Source: Micromonospora echinaurantiaca (GTDB lineage Bacteria; Actinomycetota; Actinomycetes; Mycobacteriales; Micromonosporaceae). From it: a stretch of DNA of 64,000 nucleotides. Positions 1-8,402 of this stretch are shown piece after piece (the first letter of the stretch is position 1; every line of letters starts with the position of its first letter). The notes under the pieces are model-generated. The model ran no database searches. It was given only the letters and a program-made list of their open reading frames with translations, and was not told where the DNA came from. The translations under genes and the position numbers were made by a program. The DNA lies in contig NZ_LT607750.1 of the NCBI RefSeq assembly GCF_900090235.1, forward strand, positions 2,864,501 through 2,928,500, read 5' to 3'.

Positions 1-61
1 GGCGGTGAAGCCAGACCACTCGCGGACCGGTGGCGCGACGCCGCCGGTGACAGGAGGACGC

Positions 62-2545
62 ATGCGAAGTCGCATCTTGTTGGTTGTGCTGATCGCGACA
101 GTTACGGCAGCGACCGCGGTCGCCTTGAGCGCACCGGCGAACGCTCGGGCGGGCGAAGGGACTGCCTTGGCGGCGGCCCCGGGGGGCAGCTTCACTGGCG
201 TCTCGCCGGCCCGCCTTCTCGACACCCGATCGGGCCTCGGCGCACCGAAGGGAATCGTCGTCGCAAATGGGCAGGTCACGCTTGGCGTCGCAGGCCGCGG
301 TGGCATTCCGGCATCCGGGGTCTCCTCGGTCGTGCTGAACGTAACGGTGACCGGACCCGCGAGTGCGGGATACGTGACCGTCTACCCGACGGGTGCGGCT
401 CGACCCACGGCGTCCAACCTCAACTACAGGGCTGGACAGACTGTTGCCAATCAGGTGGTCGTCGGGCTCGGTACGGGCGGCTCCGTGCGCCTGTTCACGT
501 CGGCGCGGACGCATCTGCTGGCTGACGTCACCGGCTACTTCTCCACGCCGGACACCGCCTCGGGGCACGCCGGGTTGTTCCACCCCCTCACACCGGCCCG
601 GCTCGCGGACTCGCGCACCGGTCAGGGATTCACCACCCCCGGTTCGAACACGACCAGGACGCTCCAGGTCACCGGGCGCGGCGGAGTGCCGCCGACGAAC
701 GTCGGCGCGGTGGCGCTGAACATCACCGTCGCCGCTCCGACCACCGCCGGATTCGTGACGGTCTACCCGAGCGGCCAGTCCCGGCCGGGGACCTCGACGA
801 TCAACTTTACCCAGCGGGACGTACGGGCGAACCGCACGATCGTCGCCCTGGGCACGGACGGCCGCATCGCCCTTTACAACGCGACCGGCACCACGCCGAT
901 CATCGTCGACGTGGTGGGCTGGTTCAGCGGCGCCAGCGCTCCGCCGGGCGCCGGCGGGGCCTACTACGTCAGCATGAACCCGGTTCGGGTGGTCGACACC
1001 CGCATCCCGTCGGGCGACCTCGGCGGCGCTCTCGGCCCGCGCGACGCCGGCGTCCAGACCATCGCCGCCCGAGCGGGCGTGCCGACCGGCGCGGGGGACA
1101 CGGTTCCCGTGGCGGTCGTCGGGAACCTCACCGCGGTCAGCCCGACAACATCCGGATACCTCACGGCGTTCCCGCCCGGGTTCGGCAAGGTTGTCGACTC
1201 GGTGCCCCTCGCATCGGACCTCAACTTCGTCAAGGGCGACATCGTGCCCAACATGGTCATGACGCAGCTGCACGCCGGGCTGCTCGGCGTCTACAACAGC
1301 AGCGGCACCACGCACACGCTGCTCGACGTGAGCGGCTACTTCGCCCTGCCCGCGCCCCCGCTGACACTGACCCGGCCGATCCCCGACGCCAACGACCAGG
1401 TTCTGCTCACGATGTCCAGCAACGGCGCGTACTTCGCCACCTCCAGTTGGGCGTCCAACCTGGTCGCCGGCGACACCAACGACCAGCCCGACGCCTTCCG
1501 AGTCGCCTCGAACGGCGTGGTCACCCGAGTGAGCGTGGGTGTCGGCGGAGAACAGGCCGACGGGCCTACCTGGGAGGCGGAGGTGTCCAACGACGGCCGG
1601 TACGTGGCCTTCGTGTCGAGCGCCACCAACCTCGTTCCAGACGACACGAACGAGATGACCGACGTGTTCGTCCGCGACACGGTGGCGAACACCACCACTC
1701 GACTGAGCGTCGGCCCCGGCGGTGTCCAGTCGGACGGCGACAGCTACGGGGTGACCATGTCGAACAGCGGCACCCGGATCGCCTTCACGTCATCCGCGTC
1801 CACCCTCGTCGAGGACGACACGAACGGCGAGGCGGACGTGTTCGTGGCCGACGTGACCACCGGCCAACTGACCCGGGCCAGCGTCACCACGGCGGGCGCC
1901 GAGGGCGACGGGCGCAGCACCTACGGCATCATCTCCGGCGGCGGCGACCACGTCGCCTTCACCTCGTTCGCCGCGAATCTCGTGCCGATGGACACGAACG
2001 GCGTCGACGACCTGTTCGTCCGTGATCTCGCCACGAACACCACCACCCGGGAGAACGTGACGTCGAGCGGCGGCCAGGCCAACCCCGACCCGGATCTCGG
2101 CTTCTCGATCTCGTCCCTGTCGATCACGGATGACGGCCGGACGGTCGCCTTCTCCAGCTGGGCCGACAACCTCGTCCCGGCGGACACCAACGGCGCCTCG
2201 GACGTGTTCATCCGCGATCGCACGACGGGCACCACGTCCCGGATCACCGCGGCCGGCGGCGTCCAGGCCGACGGCGACAACGCGACCATCTCCGGCGACG
2301 GTTCGACGATCCTGTTCACCTCCACCTCGGATGCGCTGTCCGGACTCTGGAGCGACAGTTACGGCGAGACGATGTACGTGTACCGGACCGGGACCGATAC
2401 CTCGACTCCCATCCGCGGGTACGACTATCTCAGCGGCCCCGCGAAGGTGTCGACGGACGGCAGCAGGGCGCTGGTCGGGACCGGCATCGACGTCGACCGG
2501 ACCGGAAGGTCGGATATCCGGACCTACGTGCTGACCCTGCCGTAG
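62..2545 (+). CDS. Large secreted repeat protein, three N-terminal beta modules plus TolB-like propeller
   Basis: 827 aa. ATG 62 is chosen over an upstream in-frame start because AGGAGG lies at 52-57 and the protein then begins with a clear Sec signal (basic MRSR, hydrophobic core, cut near ANA-RAG). Residues ~45-430 are three tandem modules of ~120 aa, each opening with a (P)ARLLDTR-like motif, carrying (G)GVP/GIP and a GY(V/L)T(V/A)(Y/F)P block, and closing with D(V)(T/V/S)G(Y/W)F. Residues ~450-827 contain about five blades with the recurring motif NLVPxDTNxxxDVFVRD, an Asp-rich loop that could bind calcium. It resembles WD40/PD40 (TolB-like) propellers. I infer an extracellular adhesion or binding role; no catalytic motif is visible. 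It stands alone and does not resemble the six propellers further on. Confidence 0.8.
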   Translation: MRSRILLVVLIATVTAATAVALSAPANARAGEGTALAAAPGGSFTGVSPARLLDTRSGLGAPKGIVVANGQVTLGVAGRGGIPASGVSSVVLNVTVTGPASAGYVTVYPTGAARPTASNLNYRAGQTVANQVVVGLGTGGSVRLFTSARTHLLADVTGYFSTPDTASGHAGLFHPLTPARLADSRTGQGFTTPGSNTTRTLQVTGRGGVPPTNVGAVALNITVAAPTTAGFVTVYPSGQSRPGTSTINFTQRDVRANRTIVALGTDGRIALYNATGTTPIIVDVVGWFSGASAPPGAGGAYYVSMNPVRVVDTRIPSGDLGGALGPRDAGVQTIAARAGVPTGAGDTVPVAVVGNLTAVSPTTSGYLTAFPPGFGKVVDSVPLASDLNFVKGDIVPNMVMTQLHAGLLGVYNSSGTTHTLLDVSGYFALPAPPLTLTRPIPDANDQVLLTMSSNGAYFATSSWASNLVAGDTNDQPDAFRVASNGVVTRVSVGVGGEQADGPTWEAEVSNDGRYVAFVSSATNLVPDDTNEMTDVFVRDTVANTTTRLSVGPGGVQSDGDSYGVTMSNSGTRIAFTSSASTLVEDDTNGEADVFVADVTTGQLTRASVTTAGAEGDGRSTYGIISGGGDHVAFTSFAANLVPMDTNGVDDLFVRDLATNTTTRENVTSSGGQANPDPDLGFSISSLSITDDGRTVAFSSWADNLVPADTNGASDVFIRDRTTGTTSRITAAGGVQADGDNATISGDGSTILFTSTSDALSGLWSDSYGETMYVYRTGTDTSTPIRGYDYLSGPAKVSTDGSRALVGTGIDVDRTGRSDIRTYVLTLP

Positions 2546-2698
2546 CACCCCGGGCGTCGCGGCGGTCGCACCACCGGCCGCCGCCACGCCCACCGGTTCA
2601 GACCAGCGCGGCGCCGAGGGCCGGCACCACCGTCGCCGGCGTCGCCCGGCGCTGCGCGACCCTAGCCGGCAAGGAGTGAACGGTGGTTCAATCCTTGG

Positions 2699-3298
2699 GT
2701 GGTCTACCGGAGCACCGAGCGGGTGCAGGCTCGCCTGAACGACTCGCGGGAGCGGATCATCGCCGCCGCGCTGGAGATCATGGCCGGGGCGGGATACGCC
2801 GGCTGCTCGGTGGCCGCCGTCGCCGAGCGGGCGGGCGTGGCCACCGGCACGGTCTACCGCCACTTCCCCACCAAGGCCGAGCTGTTCGCCGAGGTGTTCC
2901 GCACCGCCTCGCAGCGCGAGGTGGACGCCGTCGCGCGCGCCGCGGCGCTGGAGCGCACCGCCGCCGCGCAGGTGTCGGCCGTGGTCGAGACGTTCGCCGG
3001 CCGCGCACTGAAGTCCCCGCGGTTGGCGTACGCGCTGCTCGCCGAGCCGGTCGACCCGGCCGTCGACGCCGAGCGGCTGGTCTTCCGCCGGGCGTACGCC
3101 GACCTGATCGCCGGCTACGTCGCGGCCGGCGTGGCCGGCGGCGAACTGCCCCCGCAGGAGCCGGAGCTGACCGCCACCGCGCTGGTCGGCGCCCTGGCCG
3201 AGGCGATGGTCGGCCCGCTCGCCGCCGGGGTCGCCGGCCCGGGCACCATCCCCGGCCTGATCACCTTCATCCACCGCGCGCTGGGAGTATCGCCGTGA
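2699..3298 (+). CDS. TetR-family transcriptional regulator
   Basis: 199 aa. The N-terminal helix-turn-helix (residues ~15-60) has the TetR hallmark run ending in GTVYRHFPTKAELFAEVF; the C-terminal helical ligand domain is unspecific. GTG 2699 is the first start in frame after a stop at 2663. No Shine-Dalgarno is correctly spaced (AAGGAG at 2671-2676 is 22 nt away), so translation may be leaderless, with TTCAAT at 2687-2692 as a weak -10. Its TGA overlaps the GTG of the acyl-CoA dehydrogenase by 4 bp, so the two are co-transcribed and translationally coupled. I infer that it represses its own operon in response to an acyl-CoA or related ligand. Confidence 0.88.
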   Translation: MVYRSTERVQARLNDSRERIIAAALEIMAGAGYAGCSVAAVAERAGVATGTVYRHFPTKAELFAEVFRTASQREVDAVARAAALERTAAAQVSAVVETFAGRALKSPRLAYALLAEPVDPAVDAERLVFRRAYADLIAGYVAAGVAGGELPPQEPELTATALVGALAEAMVGPLAAGVAGPGTIPGLITFIHRALGVSP

Positions 3299-4923
3299 CG
3301 ACGCACGAGGTCAGCAACCAGGTTCCCCCGCTGGTCGGCTACGACGCCGCGGACGATCCGGCCCTGCTCGACGGGCTCGAGCGGGAGGGCGCCGGCTGGG
3401 CCGCCGCCGAACTGCACGAGCTCGGCCGCCTCGGCGGCACCGAGGCGGCGATCGAGCACGGGCGGCTGGCCAACGACCACCCGCCGGTGCTGCGCACCCA
3501 CGACCGCTACGGCCACCGGATCGACGAGGTGGAGTTCCACCCGGCCTGGCACGAGCTGATGCGTACCGCCGTCACGCACGGGCTGCACGCCGCGCCGTGG
3601 GCGGACGACCGGCCGGGCGCGCACGTGGCCCGGGCCGCCAAGTTCTACACCTGGCGGCCCGACGCCGGGCACGGCTGCCCGATCTCGATGACCTACGCGG
3701 CGGTGCCGGCGCTGCGCCACGAGCCGGGGCTGGCCGCGCGGTACGAGCCGCTGCTCACCGCCACCACGTACGACTTCGGCCTGCGTGCGCCGCTCGGCAA
3801 GCGGGGCCTGCTGGCCGGCATGTCCATGACGGAGAAGCAGGGCGGTTCGGACGTCCGCGCCAACACCACCACCGCCCGCCCCGAGCCGGACGGCAGCTAC
3901 CGGCTGCTCGGGCACAAGTGGTTCACCTCGGCGCCGATGTGCGACGTCTTCCTCACCCTCGCCCAGGCGCCGGGCGGGCTCACCTGCTTCCTGGTCCCGC
4001 GGGTCCTGCCGGACGGCACCCGCAACCCGATGCGGCTGATGCGCCTGAAGGACAAGCTCGGCAACCGCTCCAACGCCTCCGCCGAGATCGAGTACGAGCA
4101 CGCCGTCGCCTGGCGGGTCGGCGACGAGGGGCGCGGCGTCCGCACCATCATCGACATGGTCAACCTGACCCGGCTGGACTGCGTCATCGGCGCGGCGGCC
4201 GGGATGCGCCAGGGCGTGCTCACCGCCGCCCACCACGCCACCCACCGGCAGGCGTTCGGCCGGTACCTGGCCGACCAGCCGCTGATGCGCAACGTGCTGG
4301 CCGACCTCGCGGTCGAGTCCGAGGCCGCCACCGTGCTGATGATGCGGCTCGCCGGCGCGACCGACCGGTCCGCGCGCGGCGACGCCGGCGAGACCGCGTT
4401 CAAGCGGCTCGCCCTCGCCGTCGGCAAGTACTGGGTGTGCAAGCGCTGGCCGGCGCACGCCGCGGAGGCCCTCGAATGCCTGGGCGGCAACGGCTACGTC
4501 GAGGAGTCCGGCATGCCGCGGCTGTTCCGGGAGTCCCCGCTGAACTCGATCTGGGAGGGTTCCGGCAACGTCGCCGCGCTGGACGTGCTGCGCGCTCTCG
4601 GCCGGGAACCCCAGGTCATGGCGGCGTTCCAGGCCGAGGTGGGCGCCGCCGCCGGCGCCGACGCGCGGCTCGACGCCGCGGTACGCCAGGTGCGGGCCGA
4701 CCTGTCCGACGCCGGTGATCTGGAACTGCGGGCCCGCCGCGTGGTCGAGCGGCTCGCGCTGGTGCTGCAGGGCTCGCTGCTGGTGCGGTACGGCCACCCC
4801 GCCGTCGCCGACGCCTTCTGCGCCTCCCGGCTCGGCGGCGACCACGGCCAGGCGTTCGGCACGCTGCCCAGCGGGGTCGACTTCGCCGCGATCATCGCCC
4901 GCGCCGTGCCCAAGCTGGGCTGA
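3295..4923 (+). CDS. AidB-like acyl-CoA dehydrogenase family flavoprotein
   Basis: 542 aa, the length of E. coli AidB (541) and longer than standard acyl-CoA dehydrogenases. Start GTG 3295 overlaps the tetR stop; a longer reading begins at 2683 but only out of frame through tetR. Visible family features: GCPISMTYAAVPAL, TEKQGGSDVRANTT (flavin-side loop), GHKWFTSAPMCD, RQAFGRYLADQPLMR, and the C-terminal GGNGYVEESGMPRLFRESPLN. AidB proteins bind FAD and DNA and have weak isovaleryl-CoA dehydrogenase activity; they are linked to alkylation defence in E. coli. Control by a TetR regulator rather than Ada suggests a catabolic role here (inference). A hairpin at 4941-4969 closes the operon. Confidence 0.88.
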   Translation: MTTHEVSNQVPPLVGYDAADDPALLDGLEREGAGWAAAELHELGRLGGTEAAIEHGRLANDHPPVLRTHDRYGHRIDEVEFHPAWHELMRTAVTHGLHAAPWADDRPGAHVARAAKFYTWRPDAGHGCPISMTYAAVPALRHEPGLAARYEPLLTATTYDFGLRAPLGKRGLLAGMSMTEKQGGSDVRANTTTARPEPDGSYRLLGHKWFTSAPMCDVFLTLAQAPGGLTCFLVPRVLPDGTRNPMRLMRLKDKLGNRSNASAEIEYEHAVAWRVGDEGRGVRTIIDMVNLTRLDCVIGAAAGMRQGVLTAAHHATHRQAFGRYLADQPLMRNVLADLAVESEAATVLMMRLAGATDRSARGDAGETAFKRLALAVGKYWVCKRWPAHAAEALECLGGNGYVEESGMPRLFRESPLNSIWEGSGNVAALDVLRALGREPQVMAAFQAEVGAAAGADARLDAAVRQVRADLSDAGDLELRARRVVERLALVLQGSLLVRYGHPAVADAFCASRLGGDHGQAFGTLPSGVDFAAIIARAVPKLG

Positions 4924-4940
4924 CCCGGGCCGCGCCGACG

Positions 4941-4969
4941 GCCGGTCCGCGGAAATGCGGCGGACCGGC
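4941..4969 (+). terminator. Hairpin terminator after the AidB-like gene
   Basis: Perfect 10-bp inverted repeat GCCGGTCCGC / GCGGACCGGC with a 9-nt loop, 17 bp after the stop. There is no T-tract, as is usual in high-GC actinobacteria. Confidence 0.6.
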
Positions 4970-4996
4970 GCGGGTGCCCTGACATAGGTTGGCGGG

Positions 4997-5650
4997 GTGG
5001 AGAGCGCGGCCGTCACAGTCGAACGCCGGGTCACCGAACGCGGTGAACTGGTCCTGCGAGCCGAGGCGGGGCACTACGAGGTGATCAGCAACGGGGTGTT
5101 CCTGATGGACACCCGCGCCGGGCGTTCCGAGCGGCTGCTCATCCAGGCGGCGCTGGCGGCGGTGTCGGGGAACGCGCGGCTGCTCATCGGCGGACTCGGG
5201 GTGGGCTTCTCGCTGGCGGAGGCGGCCCGCTCGGAACGCGCCACGGAGATCACCGTGGTGGAGATCGAGCCGGCGCTGGTCGCCTGGCACCGCAGCCACC
5301 TGTCCCGGTTCAGCGAGCACGCCCTCGACGACCCCCGGGTACGGGTGGTGACCGCCGACATCGTGACCTGGCTGCGCGGGACCGACCAGCGCTTCGACGC
5401 GATCTGCCTGGACGTCGACAACGGTCCGGACTGGACGGTCTTCGACGGCAACGCCGACCTCTACGGCGTCGACGGGGCGGCCCTGCTCCGGTCCCGGCTG
5501 CGCCCCGGCGGCGTACTGGCGGTCTGGAGCGCCGCCCACTCCCCCGGGTACGCGCGCCGGCTGGCCGAGCACGTCGGCCCGGTGGACACCCATCGCGTCG
5601 AGGTGCCGCGCGGCGAGCCGGACGTGGTCTACCTCGCGCACGCCCGGTAG
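4997..5650 (+). CDS. Spermidine-synthase-like SAM-binding protein
   Basis: 217 aa. The core is a class I Rossmann fold as in polyamine aminopropyltransferases: LLIGGLGVGFSLAEA (Gly-rich nucleotide loop), TVVEIEPALVAWHR (acidic end of beta 2), RVVTADIVTWL and FDAICLDVDNGP. The canonical GGGDG loop reads GGLGVG and the N-terminal beta domain of true spermidine synthases is short, so the substrate is uncertain. Start GTG 4997 has no Shine-Dalgarno, but TAGGTT (4985-4990) lies exactly 6 nt upstream, the arrangement of a leaderless actinobacterial transcript. It converges on the next gene with an 8-bp gap. Confidence 0.75.
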   Translation: MESAAVTVERRVTERGELVLRAEAGHYEVISNGVFLMDTRAGRSERLLIQAALAAVSGNARLLIGGLGVGFSLAEAARSERATEITVVEIEPALVAWHRSHLSRFSEHALDDPRVRVVTADIVTWLRGTDQRFDAICLDVDNGPDWTVFDGNADLYGVDGAALLRSRLRPGGVLAVWSAAHSPGYARRLAEHVGPVDTHRVEVPRGEPDVVYLAHAR

Positions 5651-5658
5651 CCGGAGCG

Positions 5659-6912
5659 TCAGCCGCCGGCCAGGCTGTGCAGCGCCACCAGGCCGGGCAC
5701 GGCGGCGCGGCCGAGTTCCCGGCCGGTGGCCGGGTCGTACCAGCTCACGGCACGGGTCTGGCCGACATGGAGGCGGTTGCCGCCGGGGCTCAGCACCAGG
5801 CCGGCGACCGGCTCGCGGACCGGCCACTGCGCGGCCTGGCCGAGGTCGGCGAGGTCCACCGTGCGTACGGTCGTACCGGCGCCGAGGAAGAGGCGGTTTC
5901 CGTCCGCGGCGACGTGGGCCGCGCCGGTGGCCGTGGCCAGGGTCGCCGTCCGGCGTACCGTCAACTCCTCGGTGGAGATCTCCGCGACGCCGCCCGAGGC
6001 CACGTCGGTCACGTAGAGTCGGCGCCCGTCCGGCGTGATCGCCATGGCGTGGCCGCTCGCCGGCCCCTCCCCGAACGGGTGCGGCAGGTCGACGCAGTAC
6101 GCCCACCGCTCGACGAGGTTCAGCGTGTGGACGAACGCGTGCGCGTTGCCCGGCCGCCCGCTGACCAGGTCACGGGTGTGCCGATGGCCGGGCTGGTGGG
6201 TGTAGAGCGTGTAGAGCGTCCGGCGGTCCGGGGCGAGCACGGCCTGGCGTCCGTCGCCGCGCATCTCCTCCTCGGCGCCCGGTGGGACCGGCGCCTTGGC
6301 CCGGGTGGAGAGCGGGCCGGGCGTGCCGGTGGCGAGGTCGACCACCCGCACCCGGTAGCGGTCCGGCGCCGCCGCCGGCAGCCATTCCAGGACGAACAGT
6401 CCGGTGAGGTCGCCGGTGAACGCCTCGGGCACGACGTTGCCGCGCAGGTCGAGCCGCTGCCGGACCCCGCTGGCGTCGGCGATCAGCACCGGCGTGACGT
6501 CCCGGCCGGCCGGCCGCCCGGCGGTGACCCGCACGAGCTCCGAGGTGAGGGCCACCGCCGTACCGTGGGCGGCGACGGCCTGCGGCACCCACCGTCCCGG
6601 CAGGACGACCCGGGGCGACGTGCGGCCGGTGACGGTGTCCGCCCGCCAGAAGGCGGTGTCGGCGCCCTGGGGTGCGGCCGCGTAGACCGTCCGCCCTTCC
6701 GCGGTGGCGACGGCGTGCGGGAGGGTCCGCCGCTCCGCGCCGCGCAGCACGCCGAGGCCGTCGGCGAGTTCGACGAGCAGCGGGTCGGGGATCGCGGCGG
6801 CGGGTGCCGTGGCCGGGCCACCGGTGGGATCGCAGCCGACCAGCGCAGAAGCGCCGGTGCCGGCGAGCACGGTCAGCAGGGTACGCCGCGAGAGCGTCGT
6901 CGTGGCCATCAT
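5659..6912 (-). CDS. Tat-exported lipoprotein with YVTN-type beta-propeller
   Basis: 417 aa from ATG 6912 (ATG 6909 is adjacent). The N terminus holds twin arginines (SRRTLL, R9-R10), a short hydrophobic stretch and the lipobox ALVGC (Cys27), so it is likely a Tat-routed lipoprotein anchored on the outer face of the membrane. The rest is a propeller of ~40-residue blades with motifs such as ITPDGRRLYVTDVASGGV, AADGNRLFLGAGT and LSPGGNRLHVG. Catalytic residues are not recognisable. It is divergent from an ECF sigma factor across 91 bp, so it may be a target of that sigma factor or its extracytoplasmic sensor (inference). Confidence 0.75.
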   Translation of the reverse strand: MMATTTLSRRTLLTVLAGTGASALVGCDPTGGPATAPAAAIPDPLLVELADGLGVLRGAERRTLPHAVATAEGRTVYAAAPQGADTAFWRADTVTGRTSPRVVLPGRWVPQAVAAHGTAVALTSELVRVTAGRPAGRDVTPVLIADASGVRQRLDLRGNVVPEAFTGDLTGLFVLEWLPAAAPDRYRVRVVDLATGTPGPLSTRAKAPVPPGAEEEMRGDGRQAVLAPDRRTLYTLYTHQPGHRHTRDLVSGRPGNAHAFVHTLNLVERWAYCVDLPHPFGEGPASGHAMAITPDGRRLYVTDVASGGVAEISTEELTVRRTATLATATGAAHVAADGNRLFLGAGTTVRTVDLADLGQAAQWPVREPVAGLVLSPGGNRLHVGQTRAVSWYDPATGRELGRAAVPGLVALHSLAGG

Positions 6913-7003
6913 GTCTGGGTGACACCGCCGCGTCCGTCGAGGTTCCGCCCGGCGGCCGAGCGCTCCGATCGGCGGATGGAACCGGGACGGCGTACCCGGT
7001 GTC

Positions 7004-7582
7004 ATGAGGTCAGTCCCCCCGGAGGTTCCCCTGGACGACGAAGAGCTCGTCACCCGCGCCCGGGCCGGTGACCTGGAGTCGTACGAGCTCCTGGTCGCCC
7101 GGCACACCGCGTCCGCGCACCGGACGGCGGTGCTGCTCGGCGCGGGCTCGGACGCGGAGGACGTCATCCAGGAGGCGTTCGTGAAGGGATACCGCAAGCT
7201 CTCCCGCTATCGCGGGGAGTCGTCGTTCCGCTCCTGGCTGCTGGCCATCGTGGCGAACGAGACCCGCAACCTGCACCGGTCGCGGGGGCGGCGGGACGGG
7301 CTCGTGCTGCGGGCCGCGGCGAACCGACAGCCGGAGGTCGCCGAGGATGTCGCGGTCGGCGCGGTGCTGGCCGCGGAGCGCCGCGCCGCGCTGGTCGACG
7401 CCCTGCGCCGGCTGCCGGAGAAGGACCGCGAGGTGATCGTCTGCCGGTTCTTCCTCGACCTCAACGAGGAGGAGACCGTGACCATGCTGGGCTGGCCCCG
7501 GGGCACGGTCAAGTCGCGCACCTCCCGGGCGCTGGTGAAGCTCCGCGCCCTGCTCGACGGTGCGGAGGTCCGCGGTGGATGA
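7004..7582 (+). CDS. ECF-family RNA polymerase sigma factor
   Basis: 192 aa. Region 2 (~residues 10-80) includes AEDVIQEAFVKGYRKL and FRSWLLAIVANETRN; region 4 (~125-182) includes LPEKDREVIVCRFFLDLNEEE and GTVKSRTSRALVKLR. No C-terminal extension. ATG 7004 starts the protein just before the acidic helix DDEELVTRARAGD. The downstream membrane gene overlaps its end by 8 bp, the usual sigma/anti-sigma arrangement. The first 91 bp upstream are shared with the divergent Tat lipoprotein. Confidence 0.92.
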   Translation: MRSVPPEVPLDDEELVTRARAGDLESYELLVARHTASAHRTAVLLGAGSDAEDVIQEAFVKGYRKLSRYRGESSFRSWLLAIVANETRNLHRSRGRRDGLVLRAAANRQPEVAEDVAVGAVLAAERRAALVDALRRLPEKDREVIVCRFFLDLNEEETVTMLGWPRGTVKSRTSRALVKLRALLDGAEVRGG

Positions 7583-8306
7583 CCTGGAACGGGAGCTGCG
7601 GGCGCTGTCCACCTCGCTGCGGACGCCCGAGCCGCCCGACGTCACCGCCCGGGTACGCGCCCGGCTCGCCGCGCCACCCGCGCCCCGGCGGATCCGCTGG
7701 CGCCGCTGGCGGCTGCACCTCGCCGCGGTGCTCGTCGCGCTGCTCGTCGCGCTGCTGCCACCCGGGCGGGCCGCCGTCGCCGACGCCGTCGCCGGGCTGC
7801 TCCGCTTCGCCGGGATCACCGTCGACACCTCGTCCGAGCCGGCCCTGCCCACCGGCACCCCGTCGCCGATGCCGTCGCAGCGGCCCGCCGCCCTGACCGA
7901 GGCGCAGCGGGCGGTGCGCTTCCCGATCCGGGTACCGACCGCGCTCGGCCCGCCCGAGCAGGTGCTGGTCGCCGACCCGGACGGCACCGGCGGGCACCGG
8001 GTCGCCACCCTGCTCTACCGCGGGGGCGCGCTGCGCCTCGACGCCTTCGACGGCCGGCTCGACCCGGTCTTCCACAAGCAGGCCAGCGGGCCGGGCACCG
8101 AGCTGGTCCAGCTCGACGGGGACCTCGCGGTCTGGGTCGGCGGCCCGCACACCCTCGCGTACGTGGACCGCACCGGCACGATCCGGGTGGAGACCGCCCG
8201 GCTCGCCGCCTCGACGCTGATCTGGGAGGAGGCCGGTGTGACCTACCGGCTGGAGGGCGAGGTCACCCAGGCCGAGGCATTGCGGATCGCCGGCACGCTG
8301 GACTAG
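7575..8306 (+). CDS. Single-pass membrane protein, probable anti-sigma partner of the ECF factor
   Basis: 243 aa from GTG 7575, chosen because GGAGG (7564-7568) lies 6 nt upstream; an in-frame GTG at 7560 would place that site inside the gene. Residues 1-50 are a charged cytoplasmic segment, ~55-75 a hydrophobic helix (LAAVLVALLVALLPPG), and the remaining ~165 residues an extracytoplasmic domain with beta-like runs. No ZAS zinc motif (HxxxCxxC) is present. Overlap with the sigma gene and the topology suggest an anti-sigma role (inference); homology alone does not establish it. Confidence 0.7.
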   Translation: MDDLERELRALSTSLRTPEPPDVTARVRARLAAPPAPRRIRWRRWRLHLAAVLVALLVALLPPGRAAVADAVAGLLRFAGITVDTSSEPALPTGTPSPMPSQRPAALTEAQRAVRFPIRVPTALGPPEQVLVADPDGTGGHRVATLLYRGGALRLDAFDGRLDPVFHKQASGPGTELVQLDGDLAVWVGGPHTLAYVDRTGTIRVETARLAASTLIWEEAGVTYRLEGEVTQAEALRIAGTLD

Positions 8307-8402
8307 CCGGTTGCTCCCGCCGGGCGGCGGCCCGGTGGCGTGAGATCGGCGTAACAGGTGATCCGGGAGTGCTCGGGTGGATCTCCGACGTACCGTGAGA
8401 TC

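Noticed and set aside
2683..4923. 746-aa version of the acyl-CoA dehydrogenase starting at 2683
   Set aside because: The first ~200 residues are the wrong frame of the tetR gene; the AidB-length protein starts at GTG 3295.
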